From Bradyrhizobium sp. WSM3983 (GTDB lineage: Bacteria; Pseudomonadota; Alphaproteobacteria; Rhizobiales; Xanthobacteraceae), in the NCBI RefSeq assembly GCF_000473045.1, contig NZ_AXAY01000040.1, forward strand, positions 260-64,259: 64,000 nt of DNA, given 5' to 3'. The notes below the pieces were generated by a model. It worked only from the letters and a program-made list of their open reading frames with translations, had not been told where the DNA came from and did no database searches. Shown here one piece after another: positions 52,080 through 61,444 of this stretch (position 1 is its first letter; the number at the start of each line of letters is the position of its first letter). The position numbers were made by a program, and so were the translations under genes.

Positions 52080-53324
52080 CTAGAGGTCGAGGATGGCTGC
52101 CATTTCATCGACATGCGCATCGATCCGCTCGAGCACCTGCGCAGGCACAACGTCGCGTTCCGGAAGAACCGACCACTTGTCGCGTGCGACCGCCGCGGTC
52201 TCAGCTACTGCTGTCACCACGGCCCCTGCCGGAAGACGGCTGCGGTTTGCGAAACTGCGCCAGCGCTCCTGGGTCAGCGCCTTGAACGATTTTTCGCCGG
52301 CAAGGCTAAGTGCCATGCCGTCCTTTGGGATGTAGGGAATCGTTGAAAGCACGTCATAGACAGGCGACAGCGTTGGTATCCGGCCATCTCCGGGATACAG
52401 CAGCGACCAATTCTTGAGGTGCATGTCACCGTTGCCTGTGAGCGCCGTGAAGGCGAGGCGTCGCACAAATTCGATGGCTGCATCGAAGGAGACGCCGCTG
52501 TTCAGCGCTGCCGCGATGTTGTGATAGGCTGCGCCGGTGTATTTCTCGGAAGGATATCGGCCAAACACTTGCGCGAAATCCTCCATGTGCACGCGTGCGC
52601 CGCTAGCCTCGCGGTCGAAGCGGCGGACCAGCAGAACCTTGCCCGTGGACATGGTGTTGAATTCTTCCGGGATGCCGGCAAACTCTGATCTGTCGACGAG
52701 TTCGCGGGCGGGCACGTCCATTCCCAGCGCTTCCGCAAGGGCCAGGATCGCGAATTCGTTCTCCGATAGGCCGATGTGCGTGAGGGAGGGAAATTTCGCG
52801 GTGTATTGCCCTTGTTCATCGTCCACGGCGAGCGTGATCCCGCCTTCCTCTCCCGTGTTTTTCATGACCGACAGTTTCATCTGCACGCCGGCGAGCGAAA
52901 AGCGCGCCTTCTTGTTGCCCTCCGCTTCCGAACCAATGGGAACGGGGATGCCGTCACTTGGCAGCGCGCGCACCGCGCCGGGCAGATTGGTTCCCAGAGC
53001 TGCGAGCAGATCGAAATCGTTGCCCGGCCTGACTGACGCGGCGTGATGCTTTTCCATGGCCTCGCGCAGCTTCTCTTCGGGCAGCAGGTTTGCAAAGAAT
53101 GGTGGAAGTGCGCCGCGTATCGGTTGGGGGTCCTTGCGAAGGCCGCCATCGACTGATCGAAGCGACAGGCTGAAGATCGGCGGGTTGTTCAAGCTCCGGT
53201 AAGAAGGCACGAGGTTGAACGCGTTGTAGTCGCCCGGCGTCCGGACGAGCGTGCCGACCGCCAGATTGTTCAACGAGATATCGAGCGACTGGATACGCTC
53301 GGCGGCGTGGGGTGTCGCGCTCAC
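52080..53324 (-). CDS. hipA: HipA-family toxin kinase
   Basis: The product is 414 aa. It has the N-terminal couple-HipA domain (VGTLVRTPGDYNAFNLV, LPPFFANLLPE), the Gly-rich loop and FSLAGVQMKLSV, FDRE and the catalytic segment GNGDMHLKNWSLL, with the DFG-like SPVYDVLST. HipA kinases phosphorylate aminoacyl-tRNA synthetases and cause growth arrest. It overlaps hipB by four bases. Confidence 0.9.
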   Translation of the reverse strand: MSATPHAAERIQSLDISLNNLAVGTLVRTPGDYNAFNLVPSYRSLNNPPIFSLSLRSVDGGLRKDPQPIRGALPPFFANLLPEEKLREAMEKHHAASVRPGNDFDLLAALGTNLPGAVRALPSDGIPVPIGSEAEGNKKARFSLAGVQMKLSVMKNTGEEGGITLAVDDEQGQYTAKFPSLTHIGLSENEFAILALAEALGMDVPARELVDRSEFAGIPEEFNTMSTGKVLLVRRFDREASGARVHMEDFAQVFGRYPSEKYTGAAYHNIAAALNSGVSFDAAIEFVRRLAFTALTGNGDMHLKNWSLLYPGDGRIPTLSPVYDVLSTIPYIPKDGMALSLAGEKSFKALTQERWRSFANRSRLPAGAVVTAVAETAAVARDKWSVLPERDVVPAQVLERIDAHVDEMAAILDL

Positions 53325-53635
53325 GATCCTTCCTCGTCTTCGACATCCGACGTGAACGCAGGGCGATCATCATCGCTATCCGCGGGCTGGAGCATCGACT
53401 GAACAGCGGGCACCATCGCCTGCGGGATCAGCATCATCTCCATGCCAAGCGCTCGGGCGACGTTGACAAGCGTGGTTGCACGGGCGGCGGCAGCGCCCGT
53501 TTCGATGTCCCGATAGCGAGGCCTGCTGATGTTGGCCCGCTCGGCGATTTGCTGCTGCGACAAGCGAGCGGCCAAGCGCGCTTTTCGAAAGCGCAGGCCA
53601 AGGTCCTTGAGGAGTGGATCCGGTGCGCGCGACAT
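53321..53635 (-). CDS. hipB: HipB-like antitoxin with HTH
   Basis: The product is 104 aa with an Xre-type HTH at about 10-65: LGLRFRKARLAARLSQQQIA then ISRPRYRDIETG and NVARALGMEMML. The acidic C-terminal tail (DSDDDRPAF, DVEDEEGS) fits a labile antitoxin. It binds HipA and represses the operon. Confidence 0.88.
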   Translation of the reverse strand: MSRAPDPLLKDLGLRFRKARLAARLSQQQIAERANISRPRYRDIETGAAAARATTLVNVARALGMEMMLIPQAMVPAVQSMLQPADSDDDRPAFTSDVEDEEGS

Positions 53636-53717
53636 GATACGTTCTCAATTCATTCAAGAGTTAAATGATACGTATACAGATCACAGGAACCGCCGTCAAT
53701 TGATATGTCTACGTATC
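53636..53717 (-). promoter_or_regulatory. Candidate HipB operator sites
   Basis: ATGATACGT occurs at 53634-53642 and again at 53665-53673 (31 bp apart), and the inverse ACGTATC stands at 53711-53717. The second is part of the near-palindrome GATACGTATAC. They flank the start of hipB and the AT-rich stretch just upstream, where autoregulation would act. Confidence 0.5.
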
Positions 53718-54249
53718 TTCCGGATCATCAATGATCCCTAAACAAGTCTTTTTCAGGGAAGAGCCGATGCCCTCAGTTCCCTGGTGGTTTTCCGGCCCAG
53801 GAAGAGTGATGATGGCTTCTGAGCCCCTTCCCGGCGCTACCTAGGGGCTGATGAGAAGACCCGAAGCGCCATTCACCCTTTGGCAACTGGCCAGGTTACC
53901 AGGCCCTGGCGCTCGGTGGATCTTCCGGCTGCGCCCGTAGCGGCCTGCATTTTCCAAGACCGCAACTCATTGAAGCGCCCTTCGAGGCCTCCGATCCCAT
54001 GCATCAAGTTTGGTCTTCCGCAGTCAACCTGGTCTGCTGGATGATCTGGTCCAGACAGTTCCTCCCGCCTCTCGGTAGGAGAGAGGGGACGGCTTTCCGT
54101 CTCGCTCGCTTTCGACAGCACGCTCGCCATTCAACAGGATGACGTGGCCGGCGATTTTTGCGAAACGAAGCCGATGAGGTGATGCAGGATATGCGCGATG
54201 CTCTTGCCGCCGGAGGAAACCGTGTGACCGCCTTTCACCGCCAATTCTC
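53718..54249. other. Intergenic stretch, no supported gene
   Basis: Short frames only. No repeat or regulatory motif was recognised. Confidence 0.4.
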
Positions 54250-54651
54250 GCTTGTCGGTGCCGACGGCGCGAAGAGCCGCGCCAGCCTCAGTCCCAGGTG
54301 CAATTCTTGGCGGAAAGCACCCGTTTCATCCCGGAAAGCTCGAATGTCGCCTCCGTCCAGGAGTGCCTTCATGGCTCCCGGCTTCCTTCTCGTCACATGC
54401 GGCTGCGATTTTCGCGGCCGCGGCGCTCGTTGCCTTCGGCATCACCATCACGCCGTTGTCATCCGCGCTGACGATGTCGCCCGGGTGAACGGCAAGCCGC
54501 CGATGACCGGCTGATTGATCGTCGAGAGCGTCTCCTTGACGGTGCCCTTCGTGAAGAGCTCATAGCTGAACACCTTGAAGCCGAACTCGCGGATCGCCGC
54601 CACGTCGCGCCGGAAGCCTCTTGCCAAAAGAACACGCCGCTGTTTTTGCAA
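54250..54651 (-). pseudogene. RraA-like family gene remnant
   Basis: The first frame reads ARGFRRDVAAIREFGFKVF then NQPVIGGLP. A one-base shift gives PGDIVSADDNGVMVMPKATS, and a further shift gives MKALLDGGDIRAFRDETGA. The order matches the C-terminal half of RraA-like/HMG-aldolase-type proteins (HPGDIV-AD--GV-V-P). The N-terminal half is missing. Confidence 0.7.
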
Positions 54652-54793
54652 AGATTTTTATGTTGTCGAATTTATTTGGTCTGGTGGCGATGAAAACGTG
54701 CCGCAGGCTCGCCTACCCGAATGAGACTTCAGCTGTTCGCCAAGGCGATGGGGACGGCGGCCATTTAGAATGCCTCGAGCAAGGCGGTGAAGA

Positions 54794-55354
54794 ATGCAAA
54801 AACGACCGGACTGGGTGGACGACATCGATTGGGACGACCTCTATCCAAGAGTCCTCGCTGTCGCCTATCGGATGAGTGCCGGTCGAGCGAACAGGCGGCA
54901 CGAAGCCGAACAACTTGCGCAAGAAGCTATCACGCGGAGCTTCACAACCAGGACGGTTGATTTAAAAAAATACGAACTCTTCGTCTATCTCGTCGGCATC
55001 ATGCGAAGCATTCGCAGCGATCAGATGAGGTCACCAGGCGCAAGGCTGTTCGATTTCGATGATGAAGCGGTGATCCGCTTCCCCGCGCGTCCCACTCAAG
55101 ACGACGCGCTGTCGATCGCGAATCTTTCGCGGCTCATCGAACAACAGGACCCAGGGGCCAACCAAGTAGCGATGCACATGCTCGCAGGACTCAGAACCTC
55201 GCGTGAAATAGCCGAGGCCATGAGTGTTCCTCCTCAAAAAGTGGACGCGCTCAAGAAGAATTTGCGCCGCATCGTTCTGGAGCTTGGAGGGAACGACTTG
55301 TGCCTCAAGCGTAAGCCGGCGTCTGGCACCAAGATCGCTGAATTGGAGGAGTAA
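54794..55354 (+). CDS. ECF-like RNA polymerase sigma factor
   Basis: The product is 186 aa. A sigma-2-like part (WDDLYPRVLAVAYRMSAG, EQLAQEAITRSF, FVYLVGIMRSIRSDQ) is followed by a sigma-4-like part (HMLAGLRTSREIAEAMSVP then QKVDALKKNLRRIV). The conserved motifs are weak, so it is a divergent member. The next gene (2 bp downstream) encodes a one-helix membrane protein that could be its anti-sigma partner. Confidence 0.65.
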   Translation: MQKRPDWVDDIDWDDLYPRVLAVAYRMSAGRANRRHEAEQLAQEAITRSFTTRTVDLKKYELFVYLVGIMRSIRSDQMRSPGARLFDFDDEAVIRFPARPTQDDALSIANLSRLIEQQDPGANQVAMHMLAGLRTSREIAEAMSVPPQKVDALKKNLRRIVLELGGNDLCLKRKPASGTKIAELEE

Positions 55355-55356
55355 AC

Positions 55357-56118
55357 ATGGATAAATCGCTTATCGAAACGATCTTGGCTCGCCTCGACGC
55401 GAACCCGCCGGAAGATCATACGGATGTTCTTGATTATCCGGACGCCGTCATTCGAGAGGAACTGCGAGCAGCGGGACTGCGCCCCGAAATGCCGCAGGCC
55501 TTGCGCGAACTGACGGGAAAGTCTCAGGGCGATCCGAAGCCTCGGGGAGAACTCCACCCACATGGACGGATCGGCGCCGCTGCAAACGCCATTGCACGCA
55601 TATTCACGACGCGATGGCGGTTGCGTCTAGCGTTTGGAATAGCTGGCGTCGCTCTGGTTGGGAGTACGATTACGATGACCGTATTCTCGCTCCAGTTGCG
55701 AGCTGAAGTTGCCGAGATGCACTGGATCAATCAGTCCCTCAAGCCTGCGCGCTCGGAATCGCTAGCGGATGTCGTCGCCTCGTTTGTAAGGCAACAAAGG
55801 GAAGTCGCAGCAGAGCTAAAGAACAGGCAAAATGAGATTTCCGAGATTGCCTTACAGATCAAGACAGCGCGCGCTTCCTTTGCCAATCGGGAGGGACATG
55901 TCATGTTCTCCCCTCCAGCACTCCAAGACACTCAAGCCTCTGGAATGAAGGATCGGACATTGTCTTTGGCTTATGCCATGCAATCCACATCGAAGGCAAT
56001 CGAGATGCCAAGATTGAATCGCGACGTTAACTCGTCCATCGACTTTGAGAAACTCGGTTATATGAGCAGTGTTCGGTGCTCGCCATTGCCAACCAATACT
56101 GACAAAATCCAGCCTTGA
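55357..56118 (+). CDS. Membrane protein, possible anti-sigma factor
   Basis: The product is 253 aa: a cytoplasmic N-terminus of ~85 residues, one membrane helix at ~89-112 (LAFGIAGVALVGSTITMTVF), then a coiled-coil-rich periplasmic part (VRQQREVAAELKNRQNEISE). No zinc-binding HxxxCxxC motif is present. Translational coupling with the upstream sigma-like gene suggests a regulatory pair; the family is not recognised. Confidence 0.6.
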   Translation: MDKSLIETILARLDANPPEDHTDVLDYPDAVIREELRAAGLRPEMPQALRELTGKSQGDPKPRGELHPHGRIGAAANAIARIFTTRWRLRLAFGIAGVALVGSTITMTVFSLQLRAEVAEMHWINQSLKPARSESLADVVASFVRQQREVAAELKNRQNEISEIALQIKTARASFANREGHVMFSPPALQDTQASGMKDRTLSLAYAMQSTSKAIEMPRLNRDVNSSIDFEKLGYMSSVRCSPLPTNTDKIQP

Positions 56119-56166
56119 GAGCTAGCAATCAAGCCTGCGAGTGCACTCTCACTCGCCGGCTTCCTT

Positions 56167-56259
56167 CTAAATGCCCACCGCATGAGCAATCGCCATCGCG
56201 AAGTAGATCAGTGCGATGGCAGCGTAACTCGCGCAGATGATCAGGGTCTCCTTGTTCAT
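56167..56259 (-). CDS. Single-helix membrane micropeptide (30 aa)
   Basis: The frame reads MNKETLIICASYAAIALIYF followed by AMAIAHAVGI. It is almost wholly one membrane helix. The start overlaps the stop of the 47-aa gene (ATGA), which supports coupled translation. It resembles small accessory subunits of membrane enzymes, but no family is recognised. Confidence 0.5.
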   Translation of the reverse strand: MNKETLIICASYAAIALIYFAMAIAHAVGI

Positions 56260-56399
56260 TCTTTGCCGCCTTGCTCATTCGATTCGTTCGCCGTCGATTG
56301 GCCGGTCGCAACGTGCGCTTTGTTTGAAAACCGCCAATGTACCCAGGCGACGACCAAATAGATGACCGAAATTGCGATATATCCTTGCGCCTCAAGCAT
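56256..56399 (-). CDS. Small membrane protein (47 aa) coupled to a micropeptide
   Basis: From the ATG at 56399, eight bases after GGAGG, the frame reads LEAQGYIAISVIYLVVAWVH then WRFSNKAHVATGQ, with one membrane helix and a polar tail. Another in-frame ATG at 56414 is less well placed. It forms an overlapping pair with the 30-aa gene. Function unknown. Confidence 0.5.
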   Translation of the reverse strand: MLEAQGYIAISVIYLVVAWVHWRFSNKAHVATGQSTANESNEQGGKE

Positions 56400-56685
56400 C
56401 CAAAACACCTCCATGCAGCCTGTCGTTACTCAGTAAGGCGAGCCAGGTTCTGGATTTCGGATCGCGCGATGGCAATCGCTCAAGGAAAGCAAATTGCAAT
56501 TTCAATTGAGATGTTCGCGCCGCGGCTCCCGACTGGCGAGATTCCCATCTCGAGATCGATTTTAGTTCACCTCATGCTTCGCCAATTTCCCAAAACCACC
56601 GTAACCGGCATGAAGCCTCCACCTCCTCATCGCGCGGTTCGCTTGGGATACAGGCTGGCATGAGCTGATGGGAGGAGGTGAAGCG

Positions 56686-56736
56686 ATGGCAAATGCCATG
56701 CTTGATGCCAAGCAGGAAGGTGAGGCGCTTGGGTGA
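56686..56736 (+). CDS. Possible 16-aa peptide with a strong ribosome site
   Basis: GGGAGGAGGTGAAGCG directly precedes ATG, and the frame encodes MANAMLDAKQEGEALG. It lies upstream of the sigma-54 promoter, so it is not part of the mim transcript as drawn. It could be a fragment of an older gene or a true small peptide. Confidence 0.2.
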   Translation: MANAMLDAKQEGEALG

Positions 56737-56901
56737 CGGAAACAGGTCGTTTCTGTGCAGAGCCGAAGACGATCGGCGGACCCGCATCGCGCGTCGACGG
56801 AACAGATCTGCGTCACCGAAGGGACAATCGTGTTGCGCGCCGTGTCGCATCGATGACGCGCCCCGCTCCGCCTATTCCAAGAAATCCAGCACTTCTCCCC
56901 T

Positions 56902-56917
56902 TGGCACGTATGTTGCT
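56902..56917 (+). promoter_or_regulatory. Sigma-54 promoter of the mim operon
   Basis: TGGCACGTATGTTGCT is an exact match to TGGCAC-N5-TTGCW with ten bases between GG and GC. Transcription would start near 56929, about 85 bp before mimA. The 170 bp upstream have no gene and could hold activator sites; no regulator gene is inside the window. Confidence 0.8.
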
Positions 56918-57013
56918 GAGCGGACTCAAGCGGTGGCCGTGCCTGATGAGCGGGCCATGTCGTCACAGCCAAACCGCAAAAAGCCCCGCCGCGCCAGGGA
57001 AAGGAGATGAGCG

Positions 57014-58678
57014 ATGACTGAGGCACTCACACTCAACAAGATCACAAGCCAGAAGGGCATCAGTATCGGGGAGGCGACGCGCCTCATCGCGGATCTGGGC
57101 TGGACCCCGTCCTATGTGCAGGACGCGATGGCGATCCCGACCGACTACAAGATCAGCAAGCCGCCGCGCGACCCAATGAAGCAGGTGCTGCGTTCCTATT
57201 TCCCCATGCAGGAAGAAAAGGACAATCGCGTCTATGGCGCGCTCGACGCAGCGTTGCGCGGCGACATGTTCCGCAACGTCGAGCCGCGCTGGATTGAATG
57301 GATGAAGCTGTTTCTGGCGATCATCCCCTTCCCCGAGATCTCGGCCGCCCGAGCAATGGCGCCGCTCGGGCAACTCGCCCCCGGCGATCATCTGCGCACC
57401 GGCTTCACGATGCAGATGGTGGACGAGTTCCGGCACTCGACCATCCAGATGAACCTCAAGAAATGGTACATGGAGAATTACATCGATCCGGCCGGGTTCG
57501 ACATCACTGAGAAGGCGTTCGGCAAATGCGCTGCGACGACGATCGGGCGGCAGTTTGGCGAGGCCTTCCTGACCGGTGATGCGATCACCGCATCGAATAT
57601 CTATCTCCAAGTCGCCGCCGAGACGGCGTTCACCAACACGCTGTTTGTGGCGATGCCGTCGGAGGCCGCACGCAACGGCGACTACGCGTTGCCGACCGTG
57701 TTCCTCTCGGTCCAGAGCGACGAAAGCCGCCATATCGGCAACGGCCATTCGATGCTGATGTCGGTATTGAAGGAGCCAGATAATCATCTGCTGTTGGAAC
57801 GCGATATTCGTTATTCCTTCTGGCAGAACCACATGTTCGTTGACGCGATGATCGGTACGATCATCGAATATGGCACCAAGAATCGCGACAAGAATAAGGA
57901 GAGCTACGCGGAGCTGTGGCACCGCTGGATCTTCGAGGACTATTATCGCACTTACATGCTGCCGCTCGAAAAATACGGCATCAAGATCCACCACGACGAC
58001 GTCCATGAGGCGTTCGATTCGATCGTCAAGAAGGGCTATGTCCACAAGGTCGCGCAGTCCATCTCGGCCGGCTGGTGGGCGAATTTCTGGCGGATCGAGG
58101 CGCAGACCGAGCGCGACTTCGAATGGTTCGAGGCCAAGTATCCGGGCTGGTACGACGAGTTCGGCGCCTGGTGGGAGAATTACGAGAAACTCTCCAAACC
58201 CGGCAGCGAGATCATCACCTTCGCCGACACCGGCTACGTTTTTCCGCATCGCTGCTGGTCGAGCCTGGTGCCATGCGTCGTCCGCGAGGACTTCTGCGTC
58301 GACGAGGTGGACGGCGAGCTGTTCACCTATGCCAGCGAGGTCGACCGTTGGACCCACAAGGAAGCGTTCGCCGCCGAATATCAGGGCCGTCCGACCCCGG
58401 CGATGGGCCGCTTCTCGGGCCGCCGCCAGTGGGAAGAGGTCTATGACGGCTGGGATCTCGCCGACGCCATCGTTGACATGGGCTTCGTGCGTCCTGACGG
58501 CAAGACGCTGATCGCTCAGCCGCATATGTCGTTCGAGGAGAAGGACATGTGGACGCTTGACCATGTCCGAGGCCACCCCATCCGCAGCCCGCTGCTCGCG
58601 CTGCGCGAACTGAAGCCCGAGGCGCGGGCCAAACATGTCGAGGACTATCGCAAGGGTTTCAAGATCCGCCGGATCTGA
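57014..58678 (+). CDS. mimA: Propane/acetone-type monooxygenase hydroxylase large subunit
   Basis: The product is 554 aa, the size of group V soluble di-iron monooxygenase alpha subunits. The iron ligands are E108, E138 and H141 (VDEFRHS), E203 (AAETAF), and E237 and H240 (SDESRHIG). These enzymes hydroxylate propane, acetone, phenol or related compounds at C-2 or the ring. AGGAGATGAGCG precedes the ATG. A GC-rich stem (58692-58723) lies between this gene and mimB and may adjust subunit ratios. Confidence 0.94.
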   Translation: MTEALTLNKITSQKGISIGEATRLIADLGWTPSYVQDAMAIPTDYKISKPPRDPMKQVLRSYFPMQEEKDNRVYGALDAALRGDMFRNVEPRWIEWMKLFLAIIPFPEISAARAMAPLGQLAPGDHLRTGFTMQMVDEFRHSTIQMNLKKWYMENYIDPAGFDITEKAFGKCAATTIGRQFGEAFLTGDAITASNIYLQVAAETAFTNTLFVAMPSEAARNGDYALPTVFLSVQSDESRHIGNGHSMLMSVLKEPDNHLLLERDIRYSFWQNHMFVDAMIGTIIEYGTKNRDKNKESYAELWHRWIFEDYYRTYMLPLEKYGIKIHHDDVHEAFDSIVKKGYVHKVAQSISAGWWANFWRIEAQTERDFEWFEAKYPGWYDEFGAWWENYEKLSKPGSEIITFADTGYVFPHRCWSSLVPCVVREDFCVDEVDGELFTYASEVDRWTHKEAFAAEYQGRPTPAMGRFSGRRQWEEVYDGWDLADAIVDMGFVRPDGKTLIAQPHMSFEEKDMWTLDHVRGHPIRSPLLALRELKPEARAKHVEDYRKGFKIRRI

Positions 58679-58754
58679 CCCCCCACCGGCTGCCGGGGAG
58701 GTGGTGTCGCCGCCTCCCCCGGCATCCGCTGCGACTGCCTCACGGAGAATGATC

Positions 58755-59813
58755 ATGGGACAGGAAATGCCTCAGCGCAGGCCGGCGGTGCACAAGGTGC
58801 GCCTCGAGCCGGTAGGGGTCGAGATAGAAGTGGAGGAAGGTGAGACCGTCCTCGACGCAGCCTTCCGCCAGGGCGTCGCCCTGCCGCACGGCTGCAAGGA
58901 AGGGCAGTGCTCCGCGTGCAAATGCATCCTCAACGAAGGGGATGTGGAGATGCTCAAATATTCGACCTTCGCGCTCTCCGACCGGGAGAAGGAAAGCGGT
59001 CAGGTCCTGCTGTGCCGGACGCTCGTCTACAGCGACGTCGAGGTCGAGCTGCTCAACTATGACGAGGACCTGCTGTCGCGCTCGATCGCAGTCAAGGCGT
59101 TCAACGGAAAGCTGGCGAGCGTCGAGCCGCTGACGCACGACATCGTTCGCATCGCGATCAACCTAGACGAACCGATGAAGTTCTGGGCCGGACAGTTTGC
59201 GGACCTGACGCTCCATGGCGCGGAGATCACGCGCTCCTATTCGATGGGCAATCCGCCGAGTGAGCCCGATCGCCTGGAGTTCATCATCAAGCGTTATCCC
59301 GGCGGTGCCTTCTCGACCGCGATCGGCGAGGCGAAGATCGGTGATCCGATCACGGTGAAGGGGCCTTATGGCTCTTGCTTCCGTCGCGAGCAGCGCGACG
59401 GGCCGATGATCCTGGTCGGCAGCGGATCGGGCATGGCACCGTTGATGTCGATCCTGCTCGACCAGGCGGCAAGCGGCGAGACGCGCCCGGTTCGCTTCTT
59501 CTACGGCGCCCGGACAACGCAGGATCTGTTCGCGCTCGACGTCTTCGCCGACCTTGAAGCGCGGATGCCCGACTTCAGGTTCATTCCCGTCTTGTCACAT
59601 GTCGAAGCGGATTCGGAGTGGAACGGCGAAACCGGATTCATCCACGACGTGCTGCGCCGCCACCTGCTCGACATGGAGAATACCGAGCAGGCGGACGCCT
59701 ATAGCTGCGGTCCACCGCCGATGATCGATGCCGCACTGCCGACCCTGCAAATGGCCGATATCGACCCGGCCAGGATATATTTCGACAAGTTCACGCCCGC
59801 CACCCAAGCATGA
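58755..59813 (+). CDS. mimB: Monooxygenase reductase component
   Basis: The product is 352 aa. An N-terminal plant-type [2Fe-2S] ferredoxin has Cys47, 52, 55 and 87 (CKEGQCSAC, LLCRT). FAD-binding RSYSMGN and NAD-binding GSGSGMAPLMSI follow. It passes electrons from NADH to the hydroxylase. ATG 58755 is favoured over 58749 because GGAGA is seven bases upstream. Confidence 0.94.
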   Translation: MGQEMPQRRPAVHKVRLEPVGVEIEVEEGETVLDAAFRQGVALPHGCKEGQCSACKCILNEGDVEMLKYSTFALSDREKESGQVLLCRTLVYSDVEVELLNYDEDLLSRSIAVKAFNGKLASVEPLTHDIVRIAINLDEPMKFWAGQFADLTLHGAEITRSYSMGNPPSEPDRLEFIIKRYPGGAFSTAIGEAKIGDPITVKGPYGSCFRREQRDGPMILVGSGSGMAPLMSILLDQAASGETRPVRFFYGARTTQDLFALDVFADLEARMPDFRFIPVLSHVEADSEWNGETGFIHDVLRRHLLDMENTEQADAYSCGPPPMIDAALPTLQMADIDPARIYFDKFTPATQA

Positions 59814-59846
59814 GGCCGAATGCCCAAGAGAGAGAGGGAGAAGACG

Positions 59847-60956
59847 ATGTCTGGACGAGTGATGGAGCAGGAGCAGAGGTCCGCAGCGGCGCGCGCCAAG
59901 ACCTTTCCGGGATCGGATAGCCGAGCCTATAATTATTTCGAGCCGAAGGGGCGTCGGGCGACGCATTACGAGGACGTCACCGTTGACGTCCAGCCGGACC
60001 CCGAACGCTACCTCCTCCAGAATTGGATCATGTCCTTCGGGGACGGCACGCCGACATACTCGAAGGAGTGGACCGCGCTGAAGAGCAGCGACTGGCACCT
60101 CTATCGCGCGCCCGACCAGGAATGGGAACGGACGCACTATCAACGCCAGTCGACCATCTGCGGCATGATCAAGAACGTAACCGACAACGCGCGGCGCGCC
60201 GGCGCACCGAGGCGCTTCGACAAGGCGTGGGTGAAAATACTGCAAGATCATCTGGGTGCCTTCAAGCATGCCGAATATGGCCTGGGCACCGCGCTGATGC
60301 GCGCGCAGCGCTACGGCTATACCCAAATGGTCAACAACGCGATCCTGACCAACTCGTCCTACAAGCTGCGGCTGGCGCAGGATCTAACGCTCTATCTCGG
60401 CGAGATCGCGCTCGACATCGAAGGCTTCGACGTCGACGCCGGCAAGCGCAATTGGCTGGAGAACCCGATCTGGCAGAAGGCTCGCGAACTCGTGGAATCT
60501 GCACGCGGCGCCGAGGATTTCCTGGAGCAGTATTTCATCGTCAACGTGCTATTCGAGCCACTGGTAGGCGAGTTGTTCCGCTCTGGTTTCGTCATGCAGG
60601 TCGCGGCGACACAGAACGACTATTCGTCGCCCGCCGTCATCTCGGCGGCGGAAGCGGATTACGAGCGCAACCTAGCCAATACGGTTGAGCTGTTTGCGAC
60701 CCTCGTGCGCGATCCCGCGCATGGTGAGGACAATCGGCGCCTGCTGCAAGACTGGTTCGACAAATATTCACCGATCGCGACCCAGGCGGCGCTCGATCTG
60801 CAACCCATCTGGTCACAGCCGCAGGTGAAATCGGCGCAGTTCGCCGAATCTTATGCGTCGGCGATCAACCGCCTGCAGGCGATCGTGTCGGAGATCGGCG
60901 TCTTCTCGACGCAAATTCCGATGCCGGAGCTGCAGGTCGCCGAGCCCGTCGAATAA
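59847..60956 (+). CDS. mimC: Monooxygenase hydroxylase small (beta) subunit
   Basis: The product is 369 aa from the ATG at 59847, behind GAGGGAG; an earlier in-frame ATG at 59820 lacks a site. It is the ferritin-like beta subunit without iron ligands (YNYFEPKGRRATHYEDVTVD, QRQSTICGMIKN, FKHAEYGLGTALMRAQRY). It forms the alpha2beta2 core with MimA. Confidence 0.92.
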   Translation: MSGRVMEQEQRSAAARAKTFPGSDSRAYNYFEPKGRRATHYEDVTVDVQPDPERYLLQNWIMSFGDGTPTYSKEWTALKSSDWHLYRAPDQEWERTHYQRQSTICGMIKNVTDNARRAGAPRRFDKAWVKILQDHLGAFKHAEYGLGTALMRAQRYGYTQMVNNAILTNSSYKLRLAQDLTLYLGEIALDIEGFDVDAGKRNWLENPIWQKARELVESARGAEDFLEQYFIVNVLFEPLVGELFRSGFVMQVAATQNDYSSPAVISAAEADYERNLANTVELFATLVRDPAHGEDNRRLLQDWFDKYSPIATQAALDLQPIWSQPQVKSAQFAESYASAINRLQAIVSEIGVFSTQIPMPELQVAEPVE

Positions 60957-60981
60957 TCGCGCCACGAAAGGAACCCACAAC

Positions 60982-61338
60982 ATGGCCGTTACCACCGAGC
61001 AGCGGCTCTTCACGCCGCTCAAGGACATCACCCAGGAACGCACCATCTCGCATCAATGCGGGATGACGATGAACGACAGCGTCGAGGCACGCTGCATCGC
61101 CGAGATCATGGAACAGCGTCCCGGAATCAAGGTCACCTACCTGCCGGCGATGATCCGTGTGGACGGCGAGGGTAAGATCGTCTTCGACATGGCCGAGATC
61201 AGCGAGGCGCTCGGCCGCGAGATGACACCGCACATCTTCGAGATTTCCACCGCCACCCATTACGGCCGGATGGTGATGATCGACGAGAACACCGTGATCC
61301 TCTTCGGGAACATGGACGAGGCGCTCCAATACGAATGA
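60982..61338 (+). CDS. mimD: Monooxygenase coupling (effector) protein
   Basis: The product is 118 aa of the MmoB/DmpM family: CGMTMNDSVEARCIAEIMEQ, then GIKVTYLPAMIRVDGEGKI and EISTATHYGRMV. It has no cofactor and docks on the hydroxylase to tune catalysis. It follows mimC by 25 bp. Confidence 0.93.
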   Translation: MAVTTEQRLFTPLKDITQERTISHQCGMTMNDSVEARCIAEIMEQRPGIKVTYLPAMIRVDGEGKIVFDMAEISEALGREMTPHIFEISTATHYGRMVMIDENTVILFGNMDEALQYE

Positions 61339-61444
61339 CGCGATCACGCGCCGGCGGCCGCGCCGCCTGCGCGTGCCATCCCCTAGCCAGACCGGAATGA
61401 CAAGGCTCTGCCCAACGGACGGCGGCGCACACAGGAGACGATAG

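Noticed and set aside
56963..58756. Minus-strand open frame of 597 aa opposite mimA
   Set aside because: It is a shadow of the monooxygenase large subunit, whose iron ligands and family length are clear.
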